A stretch of 32,542 bases of DNA from contig LRSR01011174.1 in the NCBI GenBank assembly GCA_001579985.1, positions 1 through 32,542 of the forward strand, written 5' to 3'. Source of the stretch: Hypsibius dujardini (taxonomy: Eukaryota > Tardigrada > Eutardigrada > Parachela > Hypsibiidae). Below the pieces are notes generated by a model, which searched no databases, was not told the DNA's origin, and saw nothing but the letters and a program-made list of their open reading frames with translations. This document shows, one piece after another, positions 28,789 to 32,542 of this stretch (position 1 is the stretch's first letter; each line of letters begins with the position of its first letter). The position numbers and the translations under genes were made by a program.

Positions 28789-29934
28789 GGTCTCTCGCTC
28801 GCTCTCTCACACACTCGCTCTCTCACACACACTCGGTCTCTCGCTCGCTCTCTCACACACACACTCGCTCTCTCTCGGTTGTTATGCTTGTGCAGAATAA
28901 AATGGGTCACACTGACGTGGCAAAAACCCTTGCCTAACCGAGTCAAGCCATTACCCTCGTTTTATGGCTGGTATAAACAGTGTCCGAGTTGGAGTGCGTA
29001 ATTCGGTTAGCGCAAGATTTTTGCCAGGTGTGTAATAATGTGTGTTGCTTGTGTGTGTAAGAGTTTTGGTGTGATCTCACACGTTACACTCGTACCACAG
29101 ACAGGTTGCGAGCCGCTCCAGCGACCCTCGTCCAAACAGTAGCGAGATCGCGCTCCGAGAAGTCGGTAACCGTCATCACAGGAGTAAACGGCGAAAGTGC
29201 CCGTCGTCAGGGACTCCGTGGAGAATTCCACACGGGAATTGGCTGGAGTCCCGGGGAATCCGCAGTAGGACGCTGTAAAACAATCAAAATGGACGGCAAT
29301 CAAAATTAAAATTTAATAATTAAGAAATAGCATTAAGATTAAAATTGATTGAAAAAAAAGGAAAACTTGAGGGAGAAAATTAAAAAAAAAATTTAAAAAA
29401 ATTTAAAAAAATTAAAAAATAATTTTAAATAATTTTAAAAAAAATTAAAAAATAAAAACCTTAAAATAAATTATATTTATTTTTAAAATAGTGTTTATTA
29501 AATACAAAAATAAATGCTTAAATTAAAATTAAGACTGAGTATAAAAATTAATTAGTAAACCAATTAGAGCTAGCATTAATAAAAAAAGTGATTCAAAAAA
29601 AATTAAAACTTAAAATAAAAGAGCAACATAAAAATTAATTTATTCACACAAAAAAATTCAAAAAAAAGATATTTGCTGTTGAGTGTTAAATTTTAAGAAG
29701 AATATTTAAAAAATGCTCCATCAAGAGCCACATGGTTTAGTTGCCATTTTCCTACAACAAAATGTGCTGAAATAAAAAAAAATTAATTTAAAAAAAAATT
29801 AAAAAAATAAAATTTTTTTTTTTTTTTTTTACAAAAATTAAATTTTTTTTTTCTTCAAAAAATCATTCCAACTCACCGCGACAGTTGTCGATGAAAATAC
29901 TGATCAATACTGGAATGAAAATAATCCAGGGCAT
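17763..29934 (-). CDS. fw: Furrowed/selectin-like single-pass receptor: sushi, FTP lectin, C-type lectin, ten sushi, TM, tail
   Basis: Minus-strand exons 29934-29877, 29272-29096, 27940-27731, 26063-25968, 24552-24424, 23477-23184, 22897-22852, 22750-22647, 22528-22169, 21874-21515, 20978-20799, 20717-20364, 20038-19871, 19636-19460, 19344-19174, 19087-19061, 18364-18199 and 17904-17763 join to 1072 residues. Order: signal peptide (1-19), sushi 1 (20-78), fucolectin/FTP domain (79-223), C-type lectin domain (224-371), sushi 2-11 (372-961), Pro-rich stalk, membrane helix (about 1002-1024), and a 48-residue tail ending STAL. This matches Drosophila Furrowed, described as a selectin-like cell-surface protein acting in eye and bristle development and planar polarity through Frizzled. 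Vertebrate selectins have an EGF domain and no FTP domain, so they fit less well. Every intron before the stalk is phase 1 except the one after exon 7 (phase 2). Expected at the cell surface; ligands are unknown. Confidence 0.9.
17980..18186. repeat. (GACA)n array in receptor intron 17
   Basis: ACAG/GACA units with GTCA variants fill most of the intron between the membrane and tail exons, starting about 12 bp from the exon 17 donor. Confidence 0.9.
18482..18993. mobile_element. GC-box palindromic element, family B: two complete copies and one partial copy in tandem
   Basis: Copies at 18482-18665 and 18808-18993 are about 185 bp each, and a divergent one lies between them (about 18681-18790). 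Each begins AATTCAATTTGGAATCGATT and ends with the imperfect inverse (AATCGATTCAAAATCGAATT). An inner inverted pair is GGGGGCGGAGCTA and TAGCTCCGCCCCC. No coding capacity. It lies in intron 16 of the receptor gene. A related copy is at 28229-28412. Confidence 0.85.
19660..19758. repeat. ACACAGACAG microsatellite in receptor intron 13
   Basis: GACACA/GACAGA units followed by (GA)n, between exons 13 and 14 and about 25 bp from the exon 14 acceptor. Confidence 0.85.
20167..20356. repeat. (TCTG)n array in receptor intron 12
   Basis: TCTG with TGTGTCTG and GAATGTCTG variants begins about 8 bp after the exon 12 donor (20363). Confidence 0.92.
21040..21435. repeat. 62-64-bp tandem repeat in receptor intron 10
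   Basis: Six copies of a unit containing CCGTTCCGATTACTTCCCAA, TTGATTGGTTGATT and TTCAAGTATCACCCC start at about 21063, 21126, 21188, 21251, 21315 and 21378. It lies in intron 10 (21514-20979). Copies differ by point changes, and spacing varies by 1-2 bp. Confidence 0.92.
21966..22155. repeat. 87-bp tandem repeat in receptor intron 9
   Basis: Two full and one partial copies (starts 21967, 22054 and 22141) of a unit opening CTTGATTCATTGATTTAAC lie between exons 9 and 10. The partial copy ends about 15 bp from the exon 9 donor. Confidence 0.9.
22541..22615. repeat. Poly(A)/poly(T) homopolymer pair
   Basis: A run of more than 40 A followed by a short TTAAAAA spacer and a run of T lies in intron 8 of the receptor gene. 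It may be partly an assembly artefact; length is unreliable. Confidence 0.85.
22647..23477 (-). other. C-type lectin domain spread over three exons
   Basis: Exons 6-8 encode [51 protein letters not shown] and [18 protein letters not shown], which are the standard landmarks of a C-type lectin fold. The Ca2+ site-2 loop reads QPN (EPN in mannose-type and QPD in galactose-type lectins). The usual WND triplet reads WKD, so one typical Ca2+ ligand is replaced and sugar binding is uncertain. Confidence 0.88.
23030..23150. repeat. T-rich low-complexity tract in receptor intron 6
   Basis: TTTTTAAATTTT-type words only. The neighbouring 22900-23030 sequence shows no recognisable feature. Confidence 0.7.
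23492..23652. repeat. (AATC)n array next to the C-type lectin exon acceptor
   Basis: AATCAATC/AAGCAATC units begin about 15 bp from the exon 6 acceptor. On the coding strand this reads TGATTGATTG directly upstream of the splice site, so it may supply branch-point-like sequence (inference). Confidence 0.9.
23661..24321. mobile_element. Foldback element with about 170-bp terminal inverted repeats, family C
   Basis: The left arm (about 23661-23840) and right arm (about 24155-24321) are inverted copies. Shared words include CCCCCTCGGTTCCGTTTGAG, ATGGATACGTACT and CAAGGGA(C/G)TATTTAC at the outer ends. The 315-bp centre holds no convincing ORF. It lies within receptor intron 5. No clear target-site duplication. 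Confidence 0.88.
24583..24715. repeat. (TCTG)n array in receptor intron 5
   Basis: TCTG/TCTC units lie about 30 bp upstream of the exon 5 acceptor in coding direction, at the other end of the exon from the foldback element. Confidence 0.92.
25036..25414. mobile_element. MITE-like inverted-repeat element, family D
   Basis: Left arm GACACCTTGCGTGACACATA with CCGAGACCGAGGCAGCAAAG, and right arm CTTTGCTGCCTCGGTCTCGG with TATGTGTCACGCGCAAGGTC, are inverted repeats of roughly 75 bp. An inner (TCTCGAG)n palindrome and further AAACGTCAAAA inversions make it strongly self-complementary. No ORF. It lies in intron 4 of the receptor gene. Confidence 0.85.
25718..25955. repeat. TGTGTC hexamer array in receptor intron 4
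   Basis: (TGTGTC)n with TGTGTGTC variants begins about 12 bp from the exon 4 donor (25967). Long Val-Ser and Asp-Thr frames are artefacts. Confidence 0.95.
26370..26923. mobile_element. Inverted-repeat element, family E
   Basis: Ends CAGCTGCCTGCAGGTTACTT and AAGTAACCTGTAAGTAGCTG are inverted, with the match running through GCAAAC/GTTTGC. A second weaker inverted match follows inward (CAAGACTACACATTG against ATATGTAGTCTTG). The total is 554 bp, in receptor intron 3. Inner frames show no recognised protein. Confidence 0.75.
27213..27531. mobile_element. Short foldback element with 38-bp arms and a 10-bp tandem-repeat core, family F
   Basis: Arms at 27213-27250 and 27494-27531 are near-perfect inverted repeats containing GTGTATAAAAGGTGTGACAT. 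Between them lies 185 bp of (AAAACCCATC)n. It lies in receptor intron 3. No ORF beyond repeat artefacts. Confidence 0.85.
27308..27497. repeat. (AAAACCCATC)n minisatellite
   Basis: About 19 units of 10 bp with AAAACCAATC and AAAATCCATC variants, arranged in blocks of like units. Its last copies run directly into the right arm of the surrounding inverted repeat (CCCATCTCCCAT), so the array may have grown out of the arm sequence. Confidence 0.95.
28229..28412. mobile_element. GC-box palindromic element, family B: dispersed copy
   Basis: Same plan as the 18482-18993 copies: outer AAATTGAATTTGACATCGAT against ATCGATGTCAAATTGAATTT, inner GGGGGCGGAGTTATGGGTCA against CTCATAGCTCCGCCCC. It lies in receptor intron 2. 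The loop differs completely from the other copies. Confidence 0.85.
28711..28877. repeat. (CA)n and CTCTCTCACACACTCG microsatellite
   Basis: A pure (CA)n run is flanked by CTCGGTCTCTCGCTCGCTCT phrases repeated three times, in receptor intron 2. Confidence 0.9.
28906..29034. mobile_element. MITE-like inverted-repeat element, family A copy 2
   Basis: Ends GACGTGGCAAAAACCCTTGC and GCGCAAGATTTTTGCCAGGT are inverted, and CCGAGTCAAGCCATTA matches the interior of copy 1 at 6579-6707. Same length (129 bp) as copy 1. Confidence 0.8.
29273..29876. other. A/T-rich receptor intron 1
   Basis: The intron is almost entirely A-rich low-complexity sequence with AAAAATTAAAAA words and short T runs. No element or ORF was seen. 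Confidence 0.75.
29877..29934 (-). other. Signal-peptide exon of the Furrowed-like receptor
   Basis: The exon encodes [19 protein letters not shown], a short hydrophobic secretion signal. The ATG has AAAAATGC context. The donor is GTGAGT, and the exon ends in phase 1, matching the following sushi exon. Confidence 0.85.
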
Positions 29935-30551
29935 TTTTTCCGGAGGTCTCGCGAGCGAATGCGGGGCTACTTGCGGCGGTCACCCGCCGAATCCGCTGCT
30001 CACATAGCAAATACTCCAACAGCCGGTAAATCCACAATCGAAACGGCGAAAATCCATCCACACACACGCACAGTCACAGAAAATAATAAAAATAAATAAT
30101 AATCCTTCACAATTTTCAGTCCACACGGAAATCTGCACGCACGAGGGGATTGCAATCGAGGCTGAAAAAAATCCTCCCTCAAAAAAAAAAGTGTCCTCAC
30201 AAAAAATGTTTCCTCGCGAAAAATGACGCGCGTCCCAGAGGAAAAAGTATGTCAACAAGCTAATTAAAGGTCCAGGAGAAGGAACTCCTCCCAAATCAGT
30301 CAGTCACGCAGATCTCTCCCCTTTCAGACATCAACAGAAATGACGGATAAATCGATGAGTCACCTGGTCGCGGAAGGGAAGAAAAATGAGTGGAGGAGAC
30401 ATGCGTGTAGGAAGAATCAGCGATACGTGCGTAATTTTGTGCGCGTGCGCGACCACAAATAAACACGCCAGCGGACAGGTGGAGAATGTCTGTAAGCCGA
30501 ATAGTTGAAAGGTAATGTTGAAAATAACGGAATGCAGGTCGTCCTCCCAGC
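29935..30551. promoter_or_regulatory. Upstream region of the Furrowed-like receptor
   Basis: This is the sequence 5' of the receptor ATG on the minus strand. It has mixed composition without a strong repeat, so it is the most likely place for the 5' UTR and promoter. No TATA box or conserved site could be assigned with confidence. Confidence 0.4.
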
Positions 30552-30554
30552 GTG

Positions 30555-30585
<31 letters not shown>

Positions 30586-30711
30586 GTCTGTCTGTGTCTG
30601 TCTGTGTCTGTGTCTGTCTGTGTCTGTGTATCTGTGTCTGTATCTGTGTCTGTGTCTGTGTCTGTGTCTGTGTCTGTGTCTGTGTCTGTGTCTGTGTCTG
30701 TGTCTGTGTGC
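30552..30711. repeat. TCTG/TGTGTC array upstream of the receptor gene
   Basis: The array shifts from pure TCTG on the left to pure TGTGTC on the right, followed by (GAA)n and (GAT)n. The sequence 30712-31140 after it has no recognisable gene. Confidence 0.92.
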
Positions 30712-30916
30712 GCTGGAAATGAGAAAGAAGAAGAAGAAGATGATGATGATGGAAAGAGCGCGCTACTGTTTTTCGCACAGAGGCAGGGTCTCTTTTGAGG
30801 GTAGCAGTGTGTGTAGCGATAAACGGGGACAAGTACCGGCAGCGCGCACAGTCGGATATATTTTATTTCGAGCGCACCACTAAGAGATCCGTTGTACTGT
30901 TGTTGGTACGCTTTTG

Positions 30917-30941
30917 GTGGGGTGGTAGTACCACTCCACCG
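30917..30941. other. 25-bp near-perfect palindrome
   Basis: GGTGGGGTGGTA, a single central base, then TACCACTCCACC: the 12-bp arms are inverted with one mismatch. It could form a hairpin or a dyad binding site. It lies about 1 kb upstream of the receptor start codon. Confidence 0.6.
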
Positions 30942-31145
30942 ACACCGGCACAGACCCTCACGGACAGCGGCACAATTCACACAGGTAGCTACTGTGGAGG
31001 TAAGCACAGGGATTGCGCCTAATTATTCCCTACAAGAATAAATGCGGAAGTATACATTCTTTTGCCCGTAACTCTTTGAAGCGTTCAAAAGACTTTATCG
31101 ATGCTTTAACAACGATGGGCTAATTAATTCATCTAATGATTTGTT

Positions 31146-31585
31146 TTATTACTGTTACTATTACTATTACTATTACTATTATTACTTATTGTTAGTGCTA
31201 TTACTATTACTATTACTATTACTACTACTAATACTATTACTATTACTATTACTATTACTATTACTATTACTATTACTATTACTAATACTATTACTAATAT
31301 TATTACTATTACTATTACTATTACTATTACTATTACTATTACTATTACTAATACTATTACTAATATTATTACCATTACTATTACTATTTATTGTTACTAC
31401 TATTACTATTACTATTACTATTACTATTACTATTACTATTGCTATTACTATTACTATTACTATTACTATTACTATTACTACTACTATTACTATTACTATT
31501 ACTATTACTATTACTATTACTATTACTATTACTATTATTTTATTGCTATTTATTGTTATTACTATTATTTATTACTATTTATTAA
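31146..31585. repeat. (TTACTA)n hexamer array
   Basis: About 440 bp of TTACTA units with ACTAATA interruptions that recur in the same pattern (31224-31240, 31280-31300, 31350-31370), suggesting a higher-order unit near 75 bp in the left half. Leu, Ile-Val and Asn-Ser frames are artefacts. Confidence 0.95.
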
Positions 31586-32235
31586 ATTTCGTAGAGCAAT
31601 TTTAAATTGACGACCAATTTGAGATAGTAACAGTATTATTAGGTTGGGCGGTATTATTAGGCACTATCCTCTTAACATCTCACTACACTGTACGTCAGGT
31701 GGAGCGTGTCCGCGTGAGCTCATGAGAACACACACACACACAAACACATCTATCCTTCCTGTACTCGGCGCAGAAATCTGCAACAAAGAACAAAAGTGCC
31801 GGAAAAATGAATGACTCTCTGTCTATATGATGATCGTATTGTCGTGTCTTAACTTCTTAAGCCCAGACAGACAGACAGGCAGACAGACAGACAGACAGAC
31901 AGGCAGGCAGTCCGTTCGCAGATCGGTCTGTGAAGAGTTCCGTCATCGGTGATTATATTGTTTTTTTTTTCTGTTGCAGGTGAGGTGAGGCACTTTTATG
32001 GTCCGGCGTATTGCAGATTGCACAAAAGAAAAGACGGAAAGAAAAGTTGCATGCCGTCTCAAGTTCGTCTCGTGTGTGAGCGTGACTGTGGCGTGAAAAT
32101 CGGAAGTGAGTGAGTGAGAAAAAAAGAATGTTGCATGGCCAAGGGCGATTCGTAAGAAACGGTCTATAAAAAAACAGGAAAAATAATGAGAAAGAAATAC
32201 ATTTAGCATTTGTCTTACTTACTTGCCTTACTTGC
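31586..32235. other. Stretch without an assignable gene
   Basis: Contains a short (GACA)n run (31864-31911) and an acceptor-like TTTTTTTTTTCTGTTGCAG ending at 31980. A 31-codon plus-strand frame then opens with ATGGTCCGGCGT near 31998. This could be an exon, but with no homology or donor support I leave it uncalled. Confidence 0.4.
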
Positions 32236-32542
32236 CTTACTTGCCTTATTCCTTGGTCTGACTGCGGCAGACAATGGTCTGACTGCAGCAGACATTGGTC
32301 TGACTGCGGCAGACACTGGTCTGACTGCGGCAGACATTGGTCCGACTGCGGCAGACATTGGTCTGACTGCAGCAGACACTGGTCTGACTGCGGCAGACAT
32401 TGGTTTGACTGCAGCAGCCATCGGTCTGACTGCGGCAGACATTGGTCTGACTGCGGCAGACATCGGTCTGACTGCGGCAGACATTGGTCTGACTGCGGCA
32501 GACATTGGTCTGACTGCGGCAGACATTGGTCTGACTGCGGCA
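32236..32542. repeat. 21-bp tandem array running off the right edge
   Basis: About 14 copies of GGTCTGACTGCGGCAGACAT plus T, preceded by (ACTTGCCTT)n. No insertions or deletions, only substitutions. Both strands stay open: plus reads TAADIGL repeats after a Leu/Ala-rich run (no ATG seen), minus reads MSAAVRP repeats. Coding status is undecided. Confidence 0.85.

Noticed and set aside
31133-31605. Poly-Leu, Ile-Val and Ile-Thr frames
   Set aside because: Produced by the (TTACTA)n hexamer array.

Overview
This is a gene-dense piece of an animal nuclear genome. The evidence is spliceosomal introns (GT-AG plus two apparent GC-AG), conserved metazoan proteins, and introns packed with microsatellites and inverted-repeat elements. 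No bacterial, viral or organellar gene was seen. A receptor with the domain order of insect Furrowed suggests a protostome, perhaps an arthropod; that placement is inference.

I rebuilt six gene models by following reading frame across splice sites; all exon phases join cleanly. From left to right: (1) METTL18-like protein-histidine methyltransferase, minus strand, 5' part only (1511 to 19; the rest lies beyond base 1). (2) Canopy (CNPY3/4-type) ER co-chaperone, plus strand, 2284-4098, six exons, ending in KDEL. (3) Gankyrin/PSMD10 proteasome-assembly chaperone, minus strand, 6101-4375, six exons. (4) An unassigned 890-residue coiled-coil protein, minus strand, 12919-7439, nine exons. (5) An unassigned 498-residue acidic/basic protein, plus strand, 13708-17178, five exons, all introns phase 0. 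(6) A Furrowed/selectin-like membrane receptor, minus strand, 29934-17763, 18 exons, 1072 residues: signal peptide, sushi, fucolectin-type (FTP) lectin, C-type lectin, ten sushi, transmembrane helix, short tail with a possible PDZ ligand.

Genes 1/2 and 4/5 are divergent pairs about 0.8 kb apart; genes 2/3 converge with about 0.28 kb between stop codons. The genes do not form a pathway. Two deal with protein quality control (Canopy in the ER, gankyrin at the proteasome) and METTL18 modifies ribosomal protein uL3, but their proximity need not be functional.

Non-coding DNA is dominated by (TCTG/CAGA)n, (TGAT/ATCA)n and TGTGTC-type arrays, often starting within a few bases of a 5' splice site. 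There are several longer tandem repeats (10, 21, 23, 29, 62, 87, 88 and 143 bp units). At least six families of short inverted-repeat, MITE-like or foldback elements are present, two of them in more than one copy, mostly inside introns of the receptor gene. The right 2.6 kb (29935-32542) is mostly simple sequence and ends in a 21-bp array that runs off the window.
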